64,000 nucleotides of DNA from Leptoclinus maculatus (lineage: Eukaryota > Chordata > Actinopteri > Perciformes > Stichaeidae): contig JAVDOI010000010.1 of NCBI GenBank assembly GCA_032191485.1, positions 7,805,318-7,869,317 of the forward strand. Direction: 5' to 3'. Made by a program: the position numbers and the translations under genes. Positions within the stretch are counted from its first letter, which is position 1. Each line of letters starts with the position of its first letter. Below the pieces are notes generated by a model. The model saw nothing but the letters and a program-made list of their open reading frames with translations. It searched no databases and was not told the origin of the DNA. Below, piece by piece: positions 12,299 to 57,785 of this stretch.

Positions 12299-15200
12299 AT
12301 GAGCGACAACAAAGTGAACATTTCCTCACACCTCATGATCTCAAGCGTCACTCCCTCATGATTTTTTGCATTTGACTTTTCCCATTCATCCCATCAATAC
12401 TCCCTCTATCTGCTGGGGCACTCTCCCGGTGTTCGAGTGCCCCAGTCGGCGCTAAGCTCCGTCTGATCCACGGTGTTGCTCCTAATCTTCATCGTCACCT
12501 CTAACCTCGGGGAGCAGCACTGTGAGCAGAAATAGAGATGGCTAATTCACTCGCTCGTGCAGAGAGCCCCACCTCAGGAAGAAGCGATGTTTACGTGTTG
12601 AACTGACATCCAGAGACAAGTGTGTAGGTAGTAAATTACCACGTATTCCCCTTCAGAACTTAATGAGCTGAAAGGGCATCAAACGTGCACTTGTAATTTT
12701 CTCTCCTTAGAAGAAGACGATTTCTGAACGTTCCTTTTTCATTATGTATAAATAACATCCGAGGCCTTTTATTTGGATAAGTAGCCAAGCCTGCGATCCA
12801 TTTTCCAATTGGCATTTAGACAAAATTGCACTGACACTAACCAGTCCTCCACCAGGAGAAGATTAGGAGAGTTGCTGCAGGATGTAAGAGACGCACCGTG
12901 AAGAAGTCTTAACCCTTAAGTCCTTTAGCTTAACGGCATAATCGAGAAATGCGAAAGCTCATTACGGAGAAGGGATGAAATACTTAGCTGTAACGCTAGC
13001 GCAGGAGCTGTCCCTGCCGAGATCAAGGAGTTATTATCACCCCTCTGTGAAGATGTTGTGTTTAACACTACAATGCTTTAGTGCCGCTTCACTCGGGGAC
13101 CGAGACATGTGCCGGGATTGTGTCCGTACTAAGTGTTGACTAAAGTATCACCCCCAAGAAAAATAATGCATTTACTGCAACAATTTTCATTCTCCGCCTC
13201 TTTGTTATGGTACTGCGATGAGCGTTCTGCTCCTGACTAGACATTTTAAGTGAAATATTTTGTATTTACATTGGATCCAATGACTAGGAACTAGGATGCT
13301 TTAACGCATAACTTCTAACTCTGCACTTCCCCTCGTCTCCACAGAGAATTTTAGCATCTGTCAGCAGCTCATTGTGTTAGTTTTGGAGTTGGCAAATTGA
13401 CTCTTCACTCTCACTTCTCTCATTAACATTGTTTACAGCTGCAAAAGGCAGCTGTTTTTTCTTTTTTTTATTATTTTAAGCAAAAAAATGTTTGCAGACA
13501 GACGGTTAACAATTAACTGGTGAACAAAGTGGAGCATTTAGCGGTCTAAAAGAGAGATGTTTGACAGCTAAATGACACCGAAAAGAGTGCTAAAAGGAGT
13601 TTTTGAAATTGTATCTTTTATTAGGTGACTATTAACACCACTCTAAATGAATGCTAATTTTGCCTTGTGTCTGCCGGATGTGTAACTAAGCAACTGTTTG
13701 CTCTTTTAGCTTTATATGGTTTCTGCTGCGCTGAAGTTGACAAAACATCAGCTACTAAAAATAAATGTGTTTTATGACACTAGTGCAGTGTCCGTACAAA
13801 ACATGGCTGGAAGGAATGGGCTGAATGCTTGACCTGTGGTGCTGCTACTTGCACCTCTCTCGAGAACCGCACATATAAACAAGACCCACAGACGGTCCGA
13901 CCCACAGGCAGAGAGCTTGCTTGCTTTATAGTCGTATAGTAAATTTGAGGGGCTTTTTGTTCTGTCCAACAAATACACCTGAAAAGAAATTGCAATACTT
14001 CCATTAATGCATTGTACAAAATGTATTTTTTTTCTTCTAGTAACTACATTTCAGAGTCTAAATCAATCCATAAGTCAAAACATAATGAACCAAGTGTAAA
14101 AAACAACAAAAAACAGTTCCCAATAATGACATCTGCAATTATGTTTTTGTCTTTCTCACTTTGTTTTAATGTACCTCTCTCTCAGTTTGGGGTGTGACGA
14201 TACACTTTCAGCCATTTACAGCTTCAATAACCACACATTCCATTGGCAGCCTACACCCACATCTCCCCGTACGAGTCGCGTTCACCCTCGTTTCCTTCTC
14301 TGCCTCCTTGTCCTCCTCTTAGGTCTGGCCCAGTGTGCAGAGCTGTGCTGGCAGCTCCGAGGGCAGGCGGACAGGAGACAGGTCCCGGGGGCAAAGGTGG
14401 CCTTGCAACACAACATTGGCTTAGGAGGAGCTGCCGTTGTCGCTCTCTACAGACTGGGATTCCCTCAGGAGTCCAGGTGAGGAAGTAGTTTCACCGTTTA
14501 GATTCTCCATGTAGCATTTATTTTATTAGGAATCTATTTTTGCAGTCTCAAAAAAGACAGATGATCTGCTGATTAATACGCCAGAGGCATAATGCATGGG
14601 ATATCCGTTTCTATATTCTGTAACAATTACAGCTCTTCTCTTCGTCATTTGGGCTCTAGATACACTACGTTGCTTTATCCACCGTTTCTATTCTGTAATA
14701 TAACATTGAGATTGAAATGTGTACAGCCTCACACTCTTTTACCTGCTTTCCACAGTTCCCACGTAGGTGCAGTGCCCACCAGCTCAGCCAGCGGTCTGGA
14801 GGGGTTTAAATCATACCCTATCTTCAAAGAGATAGAAAAACGTCTACAGGAGGTATAACGGCACACTGTCGCTAACAACATCCACCTCACATCTTAAGCT
14901 AACCGTCCTTTGTGTGATAACTAAAACAACACACGTTCTTATTAGTTTGAACTTTACTCGCTACTTCTTCTCGTTCTGCATGTTCAACCCTCACTCACTT
15001 TCCAATGTATTATTACAATCTGTGGCTCTGAACAAATGCAAAGAGAGTTCAGTTTGATTAGTGGTTGCAAGTGTTGGTCACATGTCAGGTGACTATCGGG
15101 GCGTTCTTGCCCAGAATAGCTTGGGTTGTTTGAAGACGTTCCTTCCACAATTTGACCACTGAAGGAACCTAAAATGTGGGTGCAATACATCTCGCCTACA

Positions 15201-16126
15201 ACCACTGTGTGTCAAATCTAACGCCTTCTGAACTCCCTGCAGGAAGGAGAGCAGCTTGTCAAGAAGATCGGTGGAGTGTTTGCCTTTAAAGTGAAGGACG
15301 GACCAGATGGGAAAGAGGGGACTTGGGTCGTCGATGTGAAAAATGGCAACGGTTCTGTCACCACTGGCCCAGGTGTGTATCTCAGCGGAAGTGTTGACGA
15401 GGGATTCTCAGAAATTCTCTCGCCGACGGGCTGAAATTGGTGTTAGGTCATTTTCACATAGTAAGACCTCTCTCTGACAGGTAGATATGACAGAAACTCA
15501 GCAGCAGCTGAAGATGAATATTTCGTTTTCACTGAATTTAATTGGTTACAGGAACCACATGCATGTGTCATGGTTCGAGTTGTGGAAGTAAGAAAAGAAA
15601 CCGGATTGAACCACTTTCTTTGTTTGGCTCGTTGTCTTTTGGAGCTGAAAAGATGAATAGTTTCCATCCCCTCAGATAAATCCTGGTTTAAAAAACAACT
15701 TTAAATTGAGAAATTCTTCACCTTTTTGTAGGGGTGTATTAGAGAGTCTCTTGACAAAACATCTAAAAGGTTGCTATTTAATTGATTCTTTTGGGGGTTA
15801 AGATGTGAGAGATTGCTTTGCTTCTCTGGCTGTGTAGCTGCAATTCTAGTAATTTACAAGTCTAGTAAAACTCACCAGTGAAGCAATCAAAGCAGTTGAC
15901 ATTTTCAACACAGTCCTCGTCACAACAATTATCTTTTTAAATGTCTTCTTTGGATTTAAATACTGATGAAGCTGCTGCAAAGGATATCAAAACATGAAAC
16001 TAATTCAAAACGTGTAACTCGGGAAAAGGAGCAACTCACATAAACGCACAATGTTTTTTTCCATCTTTCTGATGCTTTCAGCATTTTGATATATCGTCAA
16101 TACGCCAGAGGCAGAAGTCATGAGTG

Positions 16127-16164
<38 letters not shown>

Positions 16165-19154
16165 CCAGAAATAGCCCCCTTGGCTGTTTTCATTAGGCTG
16201 CCTCATCTTGTGATGCTCTCTGGATCCAAACCATTATTTCTGAGGCTACCGTTGACTCTCCATCTGACTCCCTGTTCACAAAATGGAAAGAAACTTCTGG
16301 GAATATTTTAAATGCTCTACCACAATACATCCTTGTTCTTTTTTCTTTTGCCTGTATGGTATGAAAGCACTACATGTGTATTTGGCAACTAAGAGATGAT
16401 CTATTCTAGACTAGTCACTTTTGAGAGAAGAAATAACACAATCATTACAAGTGAAAAGACGATGAAATACACTCTTGCTCAATAAATGACGTCCAGAGAA
16501 CTGGAAGGGCACTTAGAGAGTGAGTGCAGACCTCAGGTGTGTATTCGCCCCCCTGGATTTGGATCTCCCTTGCACCATGCTGCACCCTGCCTAGTTTTTC
16601 TGTAATGCTGCTGACAAAACCAACACGCAAAACCGATAACGTAACCTCGTCGGCGGAGGTAACTATAACCTGAATCTGCAGCTCCCCTCTGGCTTAACGG
16701 AGCTTTAAAGTGAGTTCCAGCTCATCGATTCGCTGTCTGACCCACAACTTCAATGTACTGTGTTGGTGTTGGAGTTTATGACATGTATGTTTTTTTGGAC
16801 TGTTCGACTGAGAGGATTGCTCAGAACAATAAGGAAGTTCATAACACAAACTTATACACAGGTTCTGCAGTAAAAAAAACCCCCAGTGTTCTCCTGATTC
16901 CACTTTTTGATGCCGTAAGTGTATCCATACATCATCGTGACGCCTGAGGCAGGAATCATGCCTATTTCAGCGATAATGGTTGTATGCTGCTTCTTTGACA
17001 GGCTGAGGGGTTGATTCAGACGGCTTGTTCCAGAAAGCCTCGGAAAACAATTTTCATAATGCTTTTTGGATTGTTGCTTCAGTGGAAGGAACTGCATTGG
17101 ACTTGTGTACTGCACACAAATGGACGTTTCATCCAAATGCCAAATGTATTCTTAAGTGCTTTCTATTTCGAGCATTGCCATAGTGGTGACTAATATTCTC
17201 CTCTTGTGTCTCTCTTCTTAAGCACATAGCGGTTATTTTTCCTTAGTGTGTGTGTGTGTGTGTGTGTATAAGGAACAGTAAATAATGCATTTGTTTCTGT
17301 GTGCGGGAGTTTTTTAATTATAATGCATTTGATAAATTGTGGTAGTGAGCCGCGGTGAAAAAGCCTCTTAATTATTTTTCGTTCAGGTGAAAAGGCGGAC
17401 TGCACCTTATCCATGAGTGACGAGGATCTTCTGGAACTGATGACAGGAAGGTTGAATCCACAAACGGTATGTAGTTCTACATTAACCGCATCTATCTGTA
17501 CTCGCATGGGGACGCTTATAAGGTTCACAAAATCAAGTCATAAATATGAATAGTACAATAATGTAAATATACAGGATCGATTTACGAACAATTGACAATA
17601 TCCATCAAATTTAATTGTAGTTGTTTTTTCCAAGTAATGCTGAAATCACCCATCAGCGATCCTCCACTTCTGTGCTTGGTTAGTTTGCTTTCACACCATA
17701 AACAAACTGCACCACAGTCCAGTTGGGAAGGGACCTTGGTCCAGATGTTCAGTCCAGTTGTTCAGTTTGATTGACTGCTTTCACACCAAACAAAGTGATG
17801 GAACTAAACACCAAAAAAACAAAACAAAAAAAAGCACCAGTTTGTTTTCACCAATCCAAACCGGTTGTGTGTGTGAAAGCACCCTGAATGCCTCTGATTT
17901 GTGTTTTAACACACTACTATATTAAATTAAATTAAAGACAAGTCCTAAAATGCTCTCGGTTCTGGTGCAGGTTGTTTGAGCAGCCAAACCCATCTGTTGT
18001 CTCTTCCCATTGACATATATTTCTTTTCACTAAGAGCTGTCGCTGTTGCGTGTTACGCGCTAAAATACAACCCGGTCTGCCACCTGTTAACCAACCATTC
18101 CATTTGAATGGTTTCTGTACAGACGCATTTCCATTTAGTCAGTAAGCAACAAAACTCAGAGTTGTGAGTTGTCATTACCAGTGTGTAGATGTTAATTGCG
18201 CTGGCCTCCCCCATAGGCTCTGGGGAAATATGATCAACACTGCTGTGAATGTTTTGCAAATTGCAAGTTTTGACTGAAGCTTTCCTGCCAAGCGCAGCTG
18301 CATCCAGCTGGCAATTACCGGTCGAGAGAAACATAAATATCATGTAGGCTTAGAGATGAAACACTGCCTACATCAAGATGATTGTGATGCCAAATAAATA
18401 CAAAATACCATTAACTCACTTTCATATACACACAACTGGATAATACAGTGAGTGTAAGATGGTTAATGAATTAACAGGTGATAAAAGAATAAGAAAATAG
18501 TTTACATTTAGATGGAGTAATTCAGGATTTTAGTGTATTTTCTTAGAACTGATATTGAGCAAGTAGGATATGTTTTTGTTTACCGGTGGGTGGTAATACC
18601 TGTTCGACATCTCTGCCCGCAGCAGCCTTCTCTCGGAGGCTTGTATGCTCCAGCGTTCCACCTTTTTGTCTGAGAAGACAGACTGCAGAATTTGAGACGT
18701 GTATTTAAAACGATTAGTCTCAGCCCTCTGCTAAATGTCACCGAGCAGAACAAACTGCCGTAGCCTGCTTGTTGTGCAGACGGGTGTTAACTTGAAGTGC
18801 ATGTTGGATGACTGAAACCTAAATTGTCTCAAGGGGAATTTGTTTAGGACAAAGAGCATAAAAGAATTTCCAACAACCATGCATGTTGATCTAGCCAATA
18901 CCCTTTTATAGTGGCTCTCACTTAAAAGCATCTTTTCCAATATGTCAGTAGATTTGTTTGTCAAAAAAATGTCAGGTTTTCTTTTTCACCGAATGTTTTT
19001 ATTAAAATTGCAATCTGATGAAGTTAGACATTCTAATCCTTTTTACTCCTGTCTGCAGGCATTCTTCAAAGGGAAGCTGAAGATCACTGGGAACATGGGC
19101 ATCGCTATGAAGCTGCAGAACCTGCAGGTTACTCCGGTGAAGGCCAAGCTGTGA
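7097..19154 (+). CDS. scp2: Sterol carrier protein X / SCP2 (3-oxoacyl-CoA thiolase + SCP2 domain)
   Basis: Sixteen coding exons: 7097-7147, 7916-7973, 8090-8161, 8419-8550, 8767-8831, 10217-10343, 10470-10533, 10638-10724, 10881-11031, 11169-11316, 11790-11897, 14323-14476, 14756-14852, 15243-15372, 17387-17466, 19059-19154. All are GT-AG with matching phases, giving 539 aa; I recall 547 aa and 16 exons for human SCPx. Residues 1-400 are the peroxisomal thiolase, which cleaves branched-chain and bile-acid-intermediate 3-oxoacyl-CoAs. Catalytic landmarks are C88 in NVNNNC, H299-D-C301 and H349 in GHPLG. Residues 430-533 are the SCP2 lipid-transfer fold. The C-terminal AKL is a type 1 peroxisomal targeting signal. 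In mammals exons 12-16 also make pro-SCP2 from an internal promoter; the initiator Met of that form is Leu399 here. Start chosen because the frame opens as MAPGKNRVFVVGVGMTK. Confidence 0.96.
7587..7663. repeat. 32-bp inverted repeat (hairpin) with CCAAT and GC boxes
   Basis: The left arm at 7587-7618 (atgacccgccctactctgac and on) and right arm at 7633-7663 are reverse complements, differing by one base (an indel) over 32 bp, around a 14-base loop. Each arm holds a GC box-like cccgccc/gggcggg and an attgg/ccaat. It lies 440 bp into scp2 intron 1. It may be a small fold-back element or an intronic regulatory site; the sequence does not decide. Confidence 0.85.
9282..10068. mobile_element. hAT-like non-autonomous transposon, 787 bp
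   Basis: A perfect 13-bp terminal inverted repeat is present: taggggtgtaacg at the left and cgttacaccccta at the right. A perfect 8-bp target duplication, gttatatg, lies at 9274-9281 and 10069-10076. Subterminal arms repeat cggttcggt/accgaaccg. It contains a (TG)n run (about 9623-9651), an inverted SINE copy (9728-9941) and a 36-bp A run. No transposase remains. It lies in scp2 intron 5. Confidence 0.93.
9728..9941 (-). mobile_element. tRNA-derived SINE (minus) nested in hAT element
   Basis: Read on the minus strand it starts with an A box-like tggctccctgggttaag and a B box ggttcaatcc, then cctgagcaagacactgtacc, gcccactgctcc and gggtcaaatgcagag. It is a better preserved relative of the copy at 3401-3592. 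On the plus strand it is followed by an A run (9943-9979), which lies on the SINE head side and so is not its tail. Confidence 0.75.
11582..11650 (+). repeat. Teleost dispersed repeat fragment (cagtcatttagctgacgctt)
   Basis: The string attacattacagtcatttag followed by ctgacgctttcatccaaagcgacttacaa is a well-known short dispersed motif of fish genomes. It lies in scp2 intron 10. Class not assigned. Confidence 0.6.
12235..12296. repeat. (AC)n microsatellite
   Basis: Uninterrupted AC run of about 62 bp in scp2 intron 11. Confidence 0.97.
12413..12445. other. Perfect 11-bp stem hairpin in scp2 intron 11
   Basis: The arms ctggggcactc (12413-12423) and gagtgccccag (12435-12445) are exact reverse complements around an 11-base loop. 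The surrounding 12370-13450 is free of simple repeats and moderately GC-rich. This intron precedes exon 12, where the mammalian internal SCP2 promoter maps (literature recalled). Function unknown. Confidence 0.5.
16127..16161. repeat. (CA)n microsatellite
   Basis: CA run in scp2 intron 14. A further TG run lies at about 17247-17267 in the same intron. Confidence 0.93.
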
Positions 19155-19605
19155 GACCCTCGGCTAGCGTTGTGTCCTCTGAGCAGCACTTCAAGGATTC
19201 CCTCCGATTGCACTTTGCTAATCAACAAAGCTCAAGGAAAACCTTCGTTTGAAAGTTTTAATTCCAGCTGCCACTTTAAAATCGGAGCACGCTCACTGCA
19301 TAGAATATATATATAGTTTTAAATATCCTGTTATGTTGTTAATCTACTTAACCGATCATCCTAAAGTCTGATATCATTTATGAAACATCCATCGTCTCTA
19401 ATATGCTTATATGCAACATCGGTGCACATTTTGGACATATGTGATGCTCCTCCATGTTTGCTTAATCATGTAGTCAAAACACTTAATGTGCCTCTAATTT
19501 CTCTCTATGAAATTAACCCTAACCCCTTTGAAGACATTTTTGGTCTCAACCATTTTGATAGATAATATGTATTTAATATACGTCTGTAAATGATAGCAAT
19601 TGTCT

Positions 19606-19611
19606 AATAAA
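19606..19611 (+). terminator. scp2: scp2 polyadenylation signal
   Basis: An aataaa begins at 19606, about 450 bp after the stop codon, and is followed by further overlapping aataaa-type copies to about 19622. It is the first strong cluster after the stop. Confidence 0.65.
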
Positions 19612-19624
19612 TAAAAATAAAATT

Positions 19625-22600
19625 AATCTTTTTCTGACAATAACAACCTCTTTAAGTTTTGTTTTCCTTCAAGTAAGGTTTATATATCTTCTTACTTAAA
19701 AAAACTACACCTCAGTGGCCATAAATAATGAAATATGTGACACTCTTATTGTCCTTCTGTACCAGTGCGTACCCATTTCCAGCATATAAACTGGAGCATT
19801 TGTATGTGTATGACATTCGGCTCGTTGGAGATGAGCCAGTCCTGCGCAGAAGTGATCACCGGCGACAGCCGCACAATTAGTTAGATTTGTGTCCGACTTG
19901 ATCCCGACTTGCTCCGATGTCATGAACAAGTGGTCGTCGATAACCTCACGAGATTGAGGCGGCCTCGGTTGCTACCCACCGACTGCATGACCCAGGGCAT
20001 GATGGGGGAAACTCCTGGCTGTCGCCAGATCAAAGAGCTGATTGGCTCTTAGATTTGACAACGAACACTACGTTTTGTAGAAAATCCCATTTTATGTAAT
20101 TGTAATACTTCACGCTAGATGGTTGGTTATTAGTCTCATGTTATGAAATTAAGGTTTAATCTAAAAACATCTTGTGTAATTGATCGTAATAAAGCTTATT
20201 ATTAACACATATCAAGACGAGCAGCAACGTGGTTCACAGGCAGACATAAAGGAACAAAGGATGGCATACGATGCAGATATACGCAAGTTTCCACATAAAT
20301 ATATATTCACAAACTCGTATGAATAGATCCGAACGAGGTCTCTAAACTACAAGTAGCCTGCAGATCGGATCTAATGGGATGTTTCTGTGACTTGCTGTTT
20401 ATTATTTTGAAGGCGGCTGGTTTTCTTTTTTTCAACACCCCCCTGCTGCTGCCGCCTGCTCAATGTGTCCAATGTTATGGATTTGTTATGTTCTGGTGTC
20501 TCTCTAATGACTTGACCTGCTGGTCTCGTGTGCATTCAATCAAGCCCTCGATGACTATTTGCGCACCTGTAGAGTCACTCATTAAAGGGTACATGTCTCA
20601 TCTTTCACTGAGGAAGTGTTTGTAATCTGCCACTCCAAATAGAAACATTTACAATCAGACTCTAGTCTGAATCTCTTTCTTCCCTTGCTGCGCTAGACTT
20701 TTCCACTGAGTAGCGCACCAGAGATTAAGTCAAACAAAGGACCGTTTTTTTAACGTGCAACTCAACCACAGCTTGTAATAAGGCCATGATGCTTTTGTTT
20801 GTCTAAATCCTGCATCCAAATTAGAAAATACTTTTCAGCTCTGTTTAAAAGTAGAATTGTGTTCCCTATATCAGCACTATCAGGCTCATACAGTTATCTA
20901 CTAATTCTCACTGGGTAGCATTCAAACAAAGGGATTTAATTTGTTTTTGTATCTGTTTTTGTTTCAGCTTTTGTGCCCTACTTCCCTCTTTCTCCATTTT
21001 CCCTCCATTTTTCCTATTCATTTATCCCTCTTGGCCTCCCCCCTTTGCCCGCTAAAGGGCACCTTCTGCCAGATCCAGCCTGCGTTCCTAATTGCTCCTA
21101 TCTGGCCCACTCCCTTTAGCCCACTCCCCATCCTGTCCCTTTGGCCAGGTGGCCAAATGGTGATGGTTCAGATGCTGCACAAGCTACATGGCTGGCCGGC
21201 CTCACTGACTATCAGCAGTGGGCTGATGGCTCTTTAGGAGATGTATTGTAACAAACACAGTGTGATGGGGTGGGATGAGGTGAAGCGCTCTGGTGTTAGC
21301 CTTTAGTCAACTTTACCTCGGCTCAGCCTCAAACGAATAAATAACCTCGGCTCCGAGTTTTTCTAATAAGTCAAGGTATATTGGACCTTATTTGAGTGAG
21401 ACTCATCAATACTGCAAAGGCATTGACATTTGTTCGTTGATTAAACTTCTGCATACAGTGTTACAGCACTGTATACTGTGTTACAGCATACATCCCAGTT
21501 CACCACCTGCCTATAACTACGTCTGAAAAGAAATCGATCCTGCATCTGTAAATATAACAGACACTGTGATGTGGACAGAAATCGAGTCGGTGCACAGAGC
21601 TGGACTGTGTCTAACAGCACATTGAACACATTGGGGACATATAGTTAGATTTATACATTGAGACAAACAATTACATGCTCTGCCTTCTGACCTTTGGACA
21701 CAGATGATTATATACAACCAAAGAAAAGTTCATTCCAACGTATTAAGAGTTATGTTGTCATTACAGCCTTTACAACTTTTTTTTTTTCCCCCTCCCAAAA
21801 GTTATGGCTTTCCAAACCTTTTCATCTTCTCCAGCACTGGTAACACCAATGCTACCAATTCCAATGAAAAAATAAATAAACCAATAACAAATACAAGCCT
21901 TTTGAATGTCAGGGAGAACTGTGCATTAAAGTGACTGTAATGCACTGCAGATGGCAGCTTCTAAACACCAGAACAATAAGACCACTGTACAGAAGATGTT
22001 CATTGTCTTGTTTATAATGGCACAGTGAATGTCCCTCATGTCCCTAAAATGATCTTGAGTCAGTTGCTTTAAAAACACCATCGTTGAACCTGATGAACAG
22101 TGAGTGGGATGTAAGCTGCTGGTCATATGCAAATTGAACGCAAACAAAGGATTTTGATTATCTTTGTGAAGAGGAGCTAAAATGGAGCTACAGTGGTCAC
22201 ATTTATAAAGAACTGCAAACATCGAAGATGAAGGATAAAGGAAACTAATTATGTAACTAAAGCAAATGCAGTTACCTGTTCTAAGTGAAGTAAAGGTTTG
22301 TTAAATATACTTCAACATTCAGGACACTCTCCTTTCAATCTGTCTGAGTATTTGGTCAGTGATTTAGCCAATGCACACAATTCCTCCAAAGTTGCCTTGC
22401 TAATAGTGTTTCTCTGATCTTTATAACCCAGCTCTTGTTGCTTCTGCTCAGAGCTTTTGTTTTGGGTGCAGTCTGTGGAATATACAGTATGTTATAGATA
22501 TTTGGTGCACTTAAAGTCCTTTAAGTCATTTATTGACACGGGGCCTTTAGGGTGTGTCATGTACGATAGTGCACATCAATATTGAAATATCAGCCCAATC

Positions 22601-24037
22601 AAATTTGAAAAAAAACATCCAAGTAAACTTGGCTTGGATTGAACCAGCACTCTGGTAATCTTTTAAATCTCTTCTCTTTACTCATTTAACAGCTCAGTTG
22701 GTCATGTATGCCTTAAGAGAGAAGATGCAGCGTGTCAGATTTCTATCCTTGAAACGTCATATACTGGAACCTTCAAACCTCATGTGCCCAAACCATTGTA
22801 AATAACTCCAATAGTACACTATTTGTACATTTTTATATATTTTTCATTTCTTGATGTTTTCTTTTTTACAGAGTCGGTACATTTTTATAAATTTCGGACT
22901 ACAGTGAAATGTTTCTTTTTACAAATACAGAATGGCAGCTCTTGAAACACACTGACATTTTAGTAAAATCTACATTTTTTTGAACTTTTCAAATACATAC
23001 ATGTACAGCATATATCATATACATATGGACAGAGTTCCGAGTATGACCCGTGATTGTCGACTTGTGTTGTTTTCAGGGTACTTCATTAGCGCACTGGTCC
23101 CACATGCTTCTCCTTTGGTCGTTTAAGGCAAAGAGGAAATACAATGGGGTGCATCGACAACTTAACATGACTTCAACACAAGGACAAAACGCTCGTCTTC
23201 GATTTCATCGTGACCTTCATCGTCTTCTTGTCTTGATTCTGGCAATGACCGTACAGTACTGCAGGTATGAGGCAGAATACCCACTTAGACTCAGGACAAC
23301 AAGGCAGAGAAGAGAAGTGTAGGGAAAGATGTGATAAATTGGAAATAATCCTTTTTTTCTCCAAAATATGAGACATTTGTTTTCCTGAATGTGACCCAAA
23401 CTGTTGCATATGTGTGTTTAAGTAAAGGTTTCTTGTGAAAGCTAAATGATCTTGTATTGTCCCACTCTTGGTTGTGCGCATTATTAAGTCCGGTAATTTA
23501 TTGGAAGAATGCTCCAAAAAACCCCAATTCTGCTAAAAAACATACCAAACCAGATCAGAATTAATAAACAGAGTTATGAGTGGATGTTTTCTGTCCACAG
23601 AGGGATAGGTTCCTTAAATTATATCTGGTATTTGCCATTACGTTCTCAAATTTCCACTGCACTGAGACGGGCTGACTCACAGAACTGGGGGGGATTTTGT
23701 GAAAGCTTGAACAAGATGAGTTCTCCTGTTTGAAATGACTGTCAGCTAGAGCAGCGCACTGTCACTGCTTGTACCAAATAATACATATCTGATAAATATG
23801 TACACACACACAAAACATACACAAATGTGGGTTGTTATTCATGTTATGTAGAAAAACAAAAATCGTCTTTTTTTTTTTTTTTCCCAGGGTCATCTGTATT
23901 TATCCACCCTGGGCTGCTCTCCTTCTCGGAGGGGAAATGCATGTGAACTTAATCACCTCAATCTTTAATATGTCTTCCTCTCCTGCCGGTCCTGCAGCTG
24001 TAGACGTGTCAGTAGCTATTGGCAGGGGCAGCTGCTT
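19625..24037. other. Gap between convergent scp2 and slc1a7, including slc1a7 3' UTR
   Basis: No coding sequence is recognised on either strand in about 4.4 kb. In human, PODN lies between SCP2 and SLC1A7 (recalled), but I see no leucine-rich-repeat exons here. The right part, perhaps from about 22.8 kb, is AT-rich and probably holds the slc1a7 3' UTR; I could not fix its polyadenylation site. T runs at 21778-21788 and 23869-23882 are the only simple repeats of note. Confidence 0.55.
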
Positions 24038-57726
<33,689 letters not shown>

Positions 57727-57785
57727 TTAATTTACGGATAGCAAGTGTTTTGTTTTCCTTCTTCTCAGTCATCTCCTGCTGCAGC

